Assembly (NCBI RefSeq): GCF_036840915.1 | Contig: NZ_CP085725.1 | Coordinates: forward strand, 2,542,001 to 2,606,000 | Reading direction: 5' to 3' | DNA: 64,000 nucleotides | From: Flavobacterium hankyongi | Lineage (GTDB): Bacteria; Bacteroidota; Bacteroidia; Flavobacteriales; Flavobacteriaceae | Part shown: one piece after another, positions 26,669 through 34,179 of the stretch | How positions within the stretch are numbered: the stretch's first letter is position 1 | Layout of the letters: each line of letters begins with the position of its first letter | Made by a program: the position numbers and the translations under genes | Notes under the pieces: generated by a model | What the model saw: only the letters and a program-made list of their open reading frames with translations | What the model was told of the DNA's origin: nothing | Database searches by the model: none

Positions 26669-27019
26669 ATGGAAATTGCGACAGTTATAAAATCTTATCA
26701 AAAACAATATTTAAATCCTATTCAACTTAGTATTGGTGATACTGTTGTTTTGGGTAAAGAGGAAACTGAAGAAAAATGGAAAGGTTGGATTTGGGCTGAA
26801 TCCAAAAATAATTCAGGTTGGATTCCTATTCAAATTATTTCCTTTTCGGATGATAAAAAAACAGGTGTTATTTTAGAAGATTATTCGGCCTTAGAACTAA
26901 GTGTTGATTTAGGCGATGAACTTCAAGTTTTAAAATCTTTAAATGGATGGTTGTGGCTTAAAAATCTACAAACAAAAGAAGAAGGTTGGATTCCTTCAGA
27001 ATGTATCAAAATTAATTAA
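26669..27019 (+). CDS. Small protein with two SH3-like domains
   Basis: The 116-residue protein contains two SH3-type repeats. The first spans about 8-60 with IGDTVVLGKEE...WKGWIWAESKNNSGWIPIQ. The second spans about 68-116 with DLGDELQVLKSLNGWLWLKN...EGWIPSECI. The paired Trp and Gly-Trp-Ile-Pro motifs are the SH3 hallmark. There is no signal peptide, so a cytosolic role in protein binding is likely. It follows mnmG and precedes a methyltransferase by 22 bp, probably in one operon. Confidence 0.78.
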   Translation: MEIATVIKSYQKQYLNPIQLSIGDTVVLGKEETEEKWKGWIWAESKNNSGWIPIQIISFSDDKKTGVILEDYSALELSVDLGDELQVLKSLNGWLWLKNLQTKEEGWIPSECIKIN

Positions 27020-27041
27020 ATATAAACAGTAAGAAATTAAA

Positions 27042-27890
27042 ATGAATTTCTCAACAGATAACGTTTACATCAAAGTACAAGATCATTCAGTTTCAAAAGA
27101 AAATTTCGAATTGCTTTTAGATTCTGATCTGCAATTATTAAAAACCCATCCCCAGCCGGCTTTAGAAAATTTGGGTTCGTATTATGAAAGTGAAGATTAC
27201 ATTTCACATACAGATTCAAAACGTTCTTTATTTGAGAAAATGTACCACTTGGTTAAATCCTACTCTTTAAAAAAGAAAGTAGGATTAATTAATTCTTATC
27301 ATCGTGAAAAAGGGAGTTTATTAGACATTGGTGCGGGAACTGGCGACTTTCTTGTAGCAGCTAAAGCATCTGGTTGGCAAACTACAGGTGTAGAACCTAA
27401 TGAAAATGCTAAAAAATTAGCTATTTCTAAAGGTATTTCTTTTCAAAATTCAATTGAAAGCATTGAAAATGAGCAATTTAACGTCATTACTATGTGGCAT
27501 GTTATGGAACATGTACCAGATGTAGAATATCAAATCAAACAATTAAAACGATTATTGAAACCCAATGGTACTTTGATTATTGCTGTTCCCAATTATAAAT
27601 CATTTGATGCACAACATTATGGAAAATTTTGGGCGGCCTATGATGTTCCAAGACACCTTTGGCATTTTTCAAGAACGAGTATTGAAAAACTTGTTTCACG
27701 TGAAAATATGAAATTGGAAAAAACCCTTCCAATGATTTTTGATAGTTTTTATGTTTCTCTTCTATCAGAAAAATACAAAACAGGGAAAATGAATTTTTTT
27801 AGTGCTTTTTGGATTGGTTTACGTTCAAATTTAAAAGCGAATGCTAGCAAAGAATATTCGTCGCACATTTACGTGGTTAAAAACAAGTAA
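27042..27890 (+). CDS. Class I SAM-dependent methyltransferase
   Basis: The 282-residue protein has the SAM-binding motif LLDIGAGTGDFLVAA near residue 95, followed by TTGVEPNENAKK (motif II) and FNVITMWHVMEHVPD (motif IV, the UbiE/COQ5-like pattern). The C-terminal part with VPRHLWHFSR is common in Bacteroidota methyltransferases thought to act on small molecules or glycans. The substrate is unknown. A parS-like sequence lies inside its coding region at 27692-27707. Confidence 0.88.
   Translation: MNFSTDNVYIKVQDHSVSKENFELLLDSDLQLLKTHPQPALENLGSYYESEDYISHTDSKRSLFEKMYHLVKSYSLKKKVGLINSYHREKGSLLDIGAGTGDFLVAAKASGWQTTGVEPNENAKKLAISKGISFQNSIESIENEQFNVITMWHVMEHVPDVEYQIKQLKRLLKPNGTLIIAVPNYKSFDAQHYGKFWAAYDVPRHLWHFSRTSIEKLVSRENMKLEKTLPMIFDSFYVSLLSEKYKTGKMNFFSAFWIGLRSNLKANASKEYSSHIYVVKNK
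27692..27707. promoter_or_regulatory. Degenerate parS-like site inside methyltransferase gene
   Basis: TGTTTCACGTGAAAAT matches the first 14 positions of parS and loses the last two. It may be a weak ParB site or chance; its nearness to the cluster at 24.6-26.7 kb favours the former. Confidence 0.45.
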
Positions 27891-28196
27891 AACGTATTTT
27901 TAAGCGATTTAAAGAAGGTTTAAGGTGTTTCATATTGAAATACCTTTCTTGTTTTTAAAAATACCTTAAAAGCAAACTATTTAATTGTGTTTTAATTAGA
28001 ATTAACTATAGTTTTAAAAAAAATTATAGTTTTTTATTATATATTCTTTTTATCTGCAAAACCAACATTTTTAATAAAATTTCAATTTTTTAAGTTTGAC
28101 TAAAAAATGTGTTCTTCAATCTTTTTGACTTAACTTCCATATTAAAATAAAAACTCTATTTTTACCAAAATTTAAAAAAATTAATAAACAAATAAA
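27891..28196. other. 306-bp intergenic region with terminator-like hairpin
   Basis: An 11-bp stem with one G-U pair joins 27922-27932 and 27936-27946 and leads into a T-rich stretch; it probably ends the ybeY-mnmG-SH3-methyltransferase transcript. The rest is AT-rich and must hold the promoter for the Skp-like gene, but I see no convincing pair of promoter boxes. Confidence 0.55.
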
Positions 28197-28775
28197 ATGA
28201 AGAAGATTGTAGTAATGGTTGCTGTAATAGTTTCAGCAGTGGCGTGTAACAAAACTCCGGATGCTAAAGAATTTAAAACAGCCTATATTGATACCCAAAA
28301 ATTAATGGAAGATTATACAGAGGCTAAAGAATTAGACGAAAAGTACAAAACTAAAGGTGAAGTTATGGGTCGTGAGCTAGAAGTTGCCGCAAAAAAGCTT
28401 AAAGTTGAAATGGATGGTTTCCAAAAGAATGCTATGGCTAAAGGTCAAATGTGGGCGCAACAAAAAGGAGCCGAACTACAACAAAGAGAACAACAATTAG
28501 GATATGCTCAACAAGCTATGCTTCAACAATTACAACAAGAAAGTGGTAAAGAATTAGACACTATTGTTAAGCAAGTAAAAGTCTTTATTAAAGATTACGG
28601 AAAGCAAAAAGGATATGATTATATCTATGGAACAGGTGACGCTGCTACAGTTTTATATGCAAAAGACAGCTATGATATTACTGGAGAAATCACAAAGGCA
28701 TTAAACGAAAAGTACGAAAGCAAAGCTAAAAAATCTGATGCTAAAGAAGAAACTAAGAAAGAAGAGAAAAAGTAA
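28197..28775 (+). CDS. Skp/OmpH-family chaperone-like lipoprotein
   Basis: The 192-residue protein starts with a lipoprotein signal peptide whose lipobox is SAVAC, giving a lipidated cysteine at about residue 17. The rest is the Skp/OmpH pattern: AYIDTQKLMEDYTEAKELDEKY, a long coiled coil rich in Q and K, and the C-terminal KQKGYDYIYG...VLYAKDSYDITGEI. Skp proteins hold unfolded outer-membrane proteins in the periplasm. The lipid anchor and the charged tail (KKSDAKEETKKEEKK) differ from the soluble E. coli protein. Confidence 0.88.
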   Translation: MKKIVVMVAVIVSAVACNKTPDAKEFKTAYIDTQKLMEDYTEAKELDEKYKTKGEVMGRELEVAAKKLKVEMDGFQKNAMAKGQMWAQQKGAELQQREQQLGYAQQAMLQQLQQESGKELDTIVKQVKVFIKDYGKQKGYDYIYGTGDAATVLYAKDSYDITGEITKALNEKYESKAKKSDAKEETKKEEKK

Positions 28776-28794
28776 ATTTTTACTATTTACGAAT

Positions 28795-28826
28795 AAAAAA
28801 AGCGCTCATTTTGAGCGCTTTTTTTA
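28795..28826. terminator. Bidirectional terminator between Skp-like and DoxX genes
   Basis: A perfect stem built on AAGCGCTCA/TGAGCGCTT with flanking A and T runs lies between the two convergent genes. Confidence 0.9.
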
Positions 28827-28844
28827 TTGAAAAGTTAAACTAAG

Positions 28845-29228
28845 TTATTCAAGTAAATAGAGACCAAAAACTGCTACAATAAAATAAATAGCTATTGTTC
28901 TAGCGCCGTCGTAATCTTTTGCAACTCGCTGACCAAATAAAAGCATTACCAATGTTACACATGAAACAATTGCTCCATATTTAGCAAATGTATTTCCGTT
29001 ATTGACTACTAATTCAATCATTCCTACTATACAAAGTAAACCAGCAATTAATTCTAAAATTAAAATGATTTTTAAAGAAAAATCTACTTTTCCATCAAAA
29101 AAAGTACCTTTAAAATGTTCTTTCAACCATCCTAAATTTCCTTGATAATCAGTGAATTTATCGTATCCTGATTGTAAAAATGTTATTGCTAAAAATAATA
29201 GAACTAAAAGTGAAGATAAATTGTGCAT
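28845..29228 (-). CDS. DoxX-like family membrane protein
   Basis: The 127-residue protein has four membrane helices. The opening LVLLFLAITFLQSGYDKFTDYQGNLGWLKEHF matches the DoxX/DoxD pattern of a first helix followed by G-x-DK; I give it here as LAITFLQSGYDKF. Family members are small membrane proteins found in varied redox and envelope contexts, with no single function. It lies 5 bp downstream of holB on the same strand and is likely cotranscribed. Confidence 0.75.
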   Translation of the reverse strand: MHNLSSLLVLLFLAITFLQSGYDKFTDYQGNLGWLKEHFKGTFFDGKVDFSLKIILILELIAGLLCIVGMIELVVNNGNTFAKYGAIVSCVTLVMLLFGQRVAKDYDGARTIAIYFIVAVFGLYLLE

Positions 29229-29233
29229 AAGTT

Positions 29234-30382
29234 TTAGTTTTTATGGATTAAACGGGTTAGTTTTATAGATAAATCGGTTAAAATAATTTTGGCATTTCCG
29301 TTACGTTCAATGTGGTAAACGGCATCATTGAGTTCTTTATATATTTCTGAAATGTTATTACCAGTAATAAAAGGCGCGAATTTTTTCATGTCAAATCCCT
29401 GAATTCCAGATTCATAATATACTAAAGGTTCGGCTTGATAATTATATAGCAAAGCCTGGCGAAACATATCGGTACAAAAGTGTAAAAATTTCTTCTGAGT
29501 TTCACGTCCTAATTTAGCAATTTCTTCGCTCCAATTAATTAAATCTTGGATGGCAGCGGCATTACCTTTTGCTCTAAAAGCAGCACGAACCCAGTTTACA
29601 AACCATTCCTCAAATGGTGTATCTTCATTAATTTTGTGACACAATTGTAAAGCCTTATTGTAATTACCTTGAGATTTGTGAGCAATTGTCATAGCTTCCT
29701 TCTCTCCTATTCCTTCGAATTCAATTAAATGTTTTGAAATTGCCGATTCACTCAGCTTAGGAAAATGAATTACTTGACATCTTGAACGAATGGTTTGAAG
29801 TATATCTTCTTCATTTTCAGATATTAATATAAAGAGAGTTTTGTCTGTAGGTTCTTCTAAAAGTTTTAATAATTTATTTGAAGCGGCTATATTCATTTTA
29901 TCAGCCATCCAAATAATCATTATCTTGTAGCCACCTTCATAAGATTTTAAAGATAAAGACTTTAAAATTTCAGAAGCATCTTCTACTCTAATTTCACCTT
30001 GCTTGTTTCCTACTCCAAGTTTGTCATACCAATCAAAAAGACTTCCATATGGTTTTTCTGTTAAAAAATCTCTCCATAAGGTCAGAAAATCTAAACTTTT
30101 TGGTTTAGATTTCACATCTTCGGTTGTTACTGTAGGATATACAAAATGTAAATCAGGATGAGAAAAATTTTCAAATTTTAGATTACAAGATTCATTTCCT
30201 CCACTGTTTTCTAAATTAATATTTTTGCACAAAACATATTGCGCATAAGCAATAGCCGTTAGTAATACACCACTTCCTTCATGACCTACAAATAGCTGAG
30301 CATGAGGCACTCTGCCATTTTTTGCACTTGTTAAAAGGTGGCTTTTTATATGTTCTTGCCCTACAATATTTTTAAACAACAT
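29234..30382 (-). CDS. holB: DNA polymerase III delta' subunit (clamp-loader)
   Basis: The 382-residue AAA+ fold protein opens with FKNIVGQEHIKSHLLTSAKNGRVPHAQLF, the DnaX/delta' start, quoted here as IVGQEHIKSHLL and VPHAQLFVG. The P-loop position reads GHEGSGVL, lacking the lysine, as expected of the non-ATP-binding delta' subunit. The sensor-like segment KMNIAASNKLLKLLEEPTDKTLFILISEN, quoted as ASNKLLKLLEEP, and the SRC motif in TIRSRCQVIHFP (arginine finger) are present. It acts in loading the sliding clamp during replication. Confidence 0.92.
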   Translation of the reverse strand: MLFKNIVGQEHIKSHLLTSAKNGRVPHAQLFVGHEGSGVLLTAIAYAQYVLCKNINLENSGGNESCNLKFENFSHPDLHFVYPTVTTEDVKSKPKSLDFLTLWRDFLTEKPYGSLFDWYDKLGVGNKQGEIRVEDASEILKSLSLKSYEGGYKIMIIWMADKMNIAASNKLLKLLEEPTDKTLFILISENEEDILQTIRSRCQVIHFPKLSESAISKHLIEFEGIGEKEAMTIAHKSQGNYNKALQLCHKINEDTPFEEWFVNWVRAAFRAKGNAAAIQDLINWSEEIAKLGRETQKKFLHFCTDMFRQALLYNYQAEPLVYYESGIQGFDMKKFAPFITGNNISEIYKELNDAVYHIERNGNAKIILTDLSIKLTRLIHKN

Positions 30383-30790
30383 TATGAATTATCTTTAATT
30401 TTGTAAATGTAGATAAGAAATTAAAAAGTAATGTTTGCATTGAGAAAAAATAGTGATTTAATTTTTACTTAAAGTTTTTTTAAAATAAAAATTACTCAAA
30501 ATTAGATAGTTATAAAAAAAAATATATAATTTTGCGCCCGACTAAATAAAAAAAAATCGACGAAATGCACATTTTTAGATTTTTTTATATATTTTTAACA
30601 AAACAAAAATTTTTGGCACGCTTTTGGTTATGTAGTTTAAAAAATAAATGCATTGTTTTTTATAAACCTTTAAAATGAGATAAACAAGTAGATTCTGTTT
30701 TTTTTATAAAAAAGTTGTCAAAAACTTGTTTATTCAATTTAAAGGCCTATTTTTGAACTATTAGAAATAACTAATTAAAATTAGAACCAC
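30383..30790. other. 408-bp AT-rich intergenic region upstream of the gliding operon
   Basis: The region separates divergent holB and the first gene of the gliding operon. I find no gene or strong hairpin. It holds the promoter at 30726-30755 and another TAnnTTTG-like box (TAATTTTG) near 30526-30533 without a clear -33 partner. The long leader space could hold additional regulation. Confidence 0.6.
30726..30755 (+). promoter_or_regulatory. Bacteroidota-type promoter for the gliding operon
   Basis: A -33 TTG at 30726-30728 is followed after exactly 19 bp by TATTTTTG at 30748-30755, matching TAnnTTTG. Transcription would begin near 30761, about 30 nt before the ATG at 30791. Spacing and sequence both fit the consensus known for Flavobacterium and Bacteroides. 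Confidence 0.6.
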
Positions 30791-31231
30791 ATGAAGAAAA
30801 TTATCTTTTTTGGACTTTTTATGATTTTTGCAATTGGAAATGTTAACGCTCAAGCTAAAGGAAAACCTAAAAGTATTATTAGTACTGGAGCTGGTATTAA
30901 AAAATTCCACGAAAAAAGTGAACTTGAAACTATGCAAAAAGGACAACTTCTAGATTTGTATATCGAGCGAATTAATACTCTAGTAAATTACCTTCCTTAC
31001 ATCGCATTAACAACTAAACCAGGAGTTACAATGCAAGATGTAGGTATACCAGAAAATGCTGACAATAACAAATATCTTGAAGCACAAAAAGAAAATACAG
31101 CAAACTTTTTAAATACAACTGTAGCTTTTCAAAGACAAATGACTCCTTATGCAGACAAAGGAAACTTAGTTATTTCTATCTTGTATTATGAATCAATGCT
31201 TAGAGAGCTAAATCAGTTGAATGAACAATAA
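30791..31231 (+). CDS. Small secreted protein, first gene of the gliding operon
   Basis: The 146-residue protein has a signal peptide (FFGLFMIFAIGNVNAQ) and a mostly helical mature part with KFHEKSELETMQKGQLLDLYIERINTLVNYLPYIAL, shown here as LETMQKGQLLDLYIERI. It has no T9SS domain, cysteine or membrane anchor. I do not recognise a named family. It sits directly behind the operon promoter and 49 bp before the beta-helix gene. Its place ahead of sprC resembles the unnamed upstream genes I recall for the F. johnsoniae sprB locus, so a periplasmic accessory role in adhesin export or gliding is plausible. Confidence 0.72.
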   Translation: MKKIIFFGLFMIFAIGNVNAQAKGKPKSIISTGAGIKKFHEKSELETMQKGQLLDLYIERINTLVNYLPYIALTTKPGVTMQDVGIPENADNNKYLEAQKENTANFLNTTVAFQRQMTPYADKGNLVISILYYESMLRELNQLNEQ

Positions 31232-31280
31232 AAAATAATTATTTGAGTAAATTAGTACTAACACTCTAACCCAAATCCCC

Positions 31281-32561
31281 ATGAGAAAAGTATTCAACAT
31301 CACAGTAATGGCTATGCTTGTAGCTACTTCAGCTACTGCACAACAAGAGAAGGGAATAATTGGTTCTAGTAACTGGTTAAATAACTGGACAGAATTTAAA
31401 CCACAAAATACTGAATACAACGAAACAAATCAGATTTTGTATGGTAAGATTACAACTAATACAACTTTGTTAAAAAAGAATACCTACCTTTTACAAGGAC
31501 CAGTATATGTTACAAATAACGCTGTCTTAACGATTGAACCAGGAACTGTAATCAAGGGAGATTATGAAACAAATGGTGCGTTGGTTATCACTAAAGGCGC
31601 TCAAATTATTGCAAACGGAACAGAAACAGATCCAATTGTATTTACATCAAATAGACCTCAAAGAAAACCAGGAGACTGGGGAGGTGTTGTTATTCTAGGT
31701 GATGCGCCAATCAATAAATTTGGAGGAACATCTTCTATAGCTTTCGAATTAGACCCTTCTCAAACTATTTATGGAGGTACTAATCCAATGGCAAATTCAG
31801 GAATTATGAGATTCTTAAGAATTGAATTTGCTGGAAAAAAAATAAAAGGTTACAAAGATTATAATGCACTTTCTTTAGCTGGTGTAGGTAATAAAACAGT
31901 TATCGAAAATGTAATGTGTAGCTTCCCTCAGGGAAACGCAGTAGAGATTTTAGGTGGAGATATGTCTGTTAAAAACATGGTTTCTTTGAGATCAACAGGA
32001 GATGATTTTAAATTTACTCAAGGAGCTCAAGTAAGAATGGATAATTCTTTAGCAATAAGACATTCGTATTATTCTGGAGCAACTCGTTCAAGATGTTTAA
32101 ACGTAACTTCTTACGATAAAAAAGATGAAGCAGATTTTTCAAAAGGTTTGACAAATGTTGTCGCTACAAACTGTACATTGGTTAATACTACAGATAATTT
32201 AGCGCAAGATCAAGCGAGTGGATTGGTTAAAGAATCTGTTTTTATTGCAGATAATGCTTCATTAGCCTTAAAGAGAAGTGTTATCTCAGGGTTTAGTCCA
32301 GCAGTTATTCTTGATGATGACATTAAAATGGATAATACTAATCTGAAAAGAATTAAATTAGAGCAAATGTATTTCAATAATTGTAAAGGAAATATTTTTG
32401 TTGAAAACTCTACTAATAATGAAGATTTAGAAGATTATTATGGAAATCCTCAATTTTCTAATCTTTATGAGCATACTCCTAATCAGGAAATGTTTATTGA
32501 TTTAAAAGCCAAAACCCCAGATTTTAGAGTTAAAATCGGTAAAATTACAGCTTCAAAATAA
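31281..32561 (+). CDS. Secreted right-handed beta-helix-like protein of the gliding operon
   Basis: The 426-residue protein has a signal peptide (MRKVFNITVMAMLVATSATAQ). The central part shows successive beta-helix rungs: VYVTNNAVLTIEPGTVIKG, ALVITKGAQIIANGTETDP, WGGVVILGDAPINKFGG, then NVVATNCTLVNTTDN and SLALKRSVISGFSPAVILD. The motif pattern LTIEPGTVIKG...IVFTS is common in secreted Bacteroidota proteins. No type A or B T9SS sorting domain is seen at the C-terminus, so the export route beyond the periplasm is unclear. It is followed by a strong hairpin before sprC. Confidence 0.75.
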   Translation: MRKVFNITVMAMLVATSATAQQEKGIIGSSNWLNNWTEFKPQNTEYNETNQILYGKITTNTTLLKKNTYLLQGPVYVTNNAVLTIEPGTVIKGDYETNGALVITKGAQIIANGTETDPIVFTSNRPQRKPGDWGGVVILGDAPINKFGGTSSIAFELDPSQTIYGGTNPMANSGIMRFLRIEFAGKKIKGYKDYNALSLAGVGNKTVIENVMCSFPQGNAVEILGGDMSVKNMVSLRSTGDDFKFTQGAQVRMDNSLAIRHSYYSGATRSRCLNVTSYDKKDEADFSKGLTNVVATNCTLVNTTDNLAQDQASGLVKESVFIADNASLALKRSVISGFSPAVILDDDIKMDNTNLKRIKLEQMYFNNCKGNIFVENSTNNEDLEDYYGNPQFSNLYEHTPNQEMFIDLKAKTPDFRVKIGKITASK

Positions 32562-32578
32562 TTTGAAAAGACAGAAAT

Positions 32579-32620
32579 AATCCATTAAGAGAAAATCTTT
32601 TAATGGATTTCTTTGTCTTT
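32579..32620 (+). terminator. Intra-operon hairpin, possible attenuator before sprC
   Basis: A 14-bp stem with one G-U pair joins 32579-32592 and 32596-32609 around a loop of three A and leads into the T-rich stretch TCTTTGTCTTT. It has the form of a Rho-independent terminator yet lies between two genes in the same direction, 18 bp past the stop of the beta-helix gene. It may reduce read-through into sprC-sprF or stabilise the upstream mRNA. Confidence 0.55.
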
Positions 32621-32679
32621 ATACAATAAGTTGGAGAAAAATGAGTTTACCTATGTTGATAACCTAAATTTGTGGGTTT

Positions 32680-34176
32680 ATGGAAAGAAAAATACTATCT
32701 AAATTACAGCTTACTTTTGTCTTTGTTTTGATATTACTTCAAGGCAAAGTTTTTGCGCAAATAGGAGCCCCTAATTTTGTGTTTACACAAATGTGTGCAG
32801 AGCCACCGCCCTATCCAACAAATTTTAATGATTTTACCATCAATTTTACATTTTCTGGTGCTGGAACCTACGTATTAGAAATGTCAGATGCTAATGGGTC
32901 TTTTTTAACAACTCCACTACCATCTCTAACAATAATATCTTCACAAACAACAACTAGCCCTGGAAGTTTCAATTTTAGATTACCAAGTAATTTAGTAGGA
33001 AGTGATAAATATAAGTTTAGGATTAAAAATACAGCAACAAGTCCCGCTACTGCTGGACCATCAAGTGGCGCTGTACCAAACCCTGATCCAAATTTACCTA
33101 GTAGAACAGGTATTTCGGCTTATTATAAAGCGTTTATAGATGACTTTTCAATAAATAATGGTGCTTCTACACTCTATCTTTGTGGATCTGGTAGCATAAA
33201 CCTAATTGTAGACCCTACGACGCCTGGAAACCCATCTCCTTTAGATATTACGCCAGCATTAAAATACAGATGGTATAAAGATGATGTTGTAGTTGCAGGG
33301 CAAACCGGATCAACATTAACAGTAAATACACCAGGCACTTATCAAGCTTTTATAGAATACGGACCTTGTACAACCCTATCTTCTTTCTATTGTTCAAAAA
33401 AAGTTCAGGTAGTACCAAGTCCAACAGGTCAAACATTTACAATCACATCAAGTGGTGGAACTAGTATATGTCCTTCAAATCCAACAACATTGAGTGTTCA
33501 ATCTGGTTATACTTATCAATGGTATCGCAATGACGTTGCTATTGCTGGTGCAACTTCGAGTACTTATGTTACTGCACAATCCGGAACTTATAAAGTAGTT
33601 ATCGGGCAAGGAAGTTGTGCTGCTACATCAAATACAATTACACTAACAGCAGAAACCTTTAATACAACTCTTGATGTTGTATTAGACCCTGGATTTAATT
33701 TTATTGATGATGGCGAGATAAAAGTAATAACCGCTACTACAGACGCGGTATCTCCTACATTTGAGTGGTATTTAGCGGGAAATCCAGTAGCTTTATCTAC
33801 GACAAATACATTAACAACATCATTACCAGGAAAATATACATTGAAGGTTACACAAACTGGAGCAACATGTAATTTCCCTTTGGAATATAAGTTTACTATA
33901 AAAATTGGAATTGATCCTACAGATGTTCCTAATACAATAAGTCCTAATAATGACGATGTAAATGATACTTGGATCATACCACAAGAATATATTGCGGATA
34001 ACATAGAGATTTTTATTGTTGACTCTTTTGGAAAAGAAGTATTAAAAACAAAAAATTACGAGAACAATTGGCCCCAAACCACTGTCGAATTTAAATCTGT
34101 AAATCCCGTTTATTATTATATTATTTCAAAAGACGGAAGCGCAGTTAAAAAAGGATCGATTACCATAATCAAATAA
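32680..34176 (+). CDS. sprC: Gliding motility protein SprC, Ig-like with T9SS type B sorting domain
   Basis: The 498-residue protein has a signal peptide (VFVLILLQGKVFAQ), then three Ig-like repeats recognisable by their Trp-Tyr core: YRWYKDDVVVAG near 195, YQWYRNDVAIAG near 280 and FEWYLAGNPVAL near 362. The end, from about residue 410, is the gliding-associated type B C-terminal domain (DVPNTISPNNDDVNDTWIIP, then EIFIVDSFGKEVLKT and YYYIISKDGSAVKKGSITII), which directs secretion by T9SS. Identity as SprC rests on its place directly before sprD and sprB, as in Flavobacterium johnsoniae, where these genes are needed for SprB function. It is 3 bp from sprD. Confidence 0.8.
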   Translation: MERKILSKLQLTFVFVLILLQGKVFAQIGAPNFVFTQMCAEPPPYPTNFNDFTINFTFSGAGTYVLEMSDANGSFLTTPLPSLTIISSQTTTSPGSFNFRLPSNLVGSDKYKFRIKNTATSPATAGPSSGAVPNPDPNLPSRTGISAYYKAFIDDFSINNGASTLYLCGSGSINLIVDPTTPGNPSPLDITPALKYRWYKDDVVVAGQTGSTLTVNTPGTYQAFIEYGPCTTLSSFYCSKKVQVVPSPTGQTFTITSSGGTSICPSNPTTLSVQSGYTYQWYRNDVAIAGATSSTYVTAQSGTYKVVIGQGSCAATSNTITLTAETFNTTLDVVLDPGFNFIDDGEIKVITATTDAVSPTFEWYLAGNPVALSTTNTLTTSLPGKYTLKVTQTGATCNFPLEYKFTIKIGIDPTDVPNTISPNNDDVNDTWIIPQEYIADNIEIFIVDSFGKEVLKTKNYENNWPQTTVEFKSVNPVYYYIISKDGSAVKKGSITIIK

Positions 34177-34179
34177 CGT

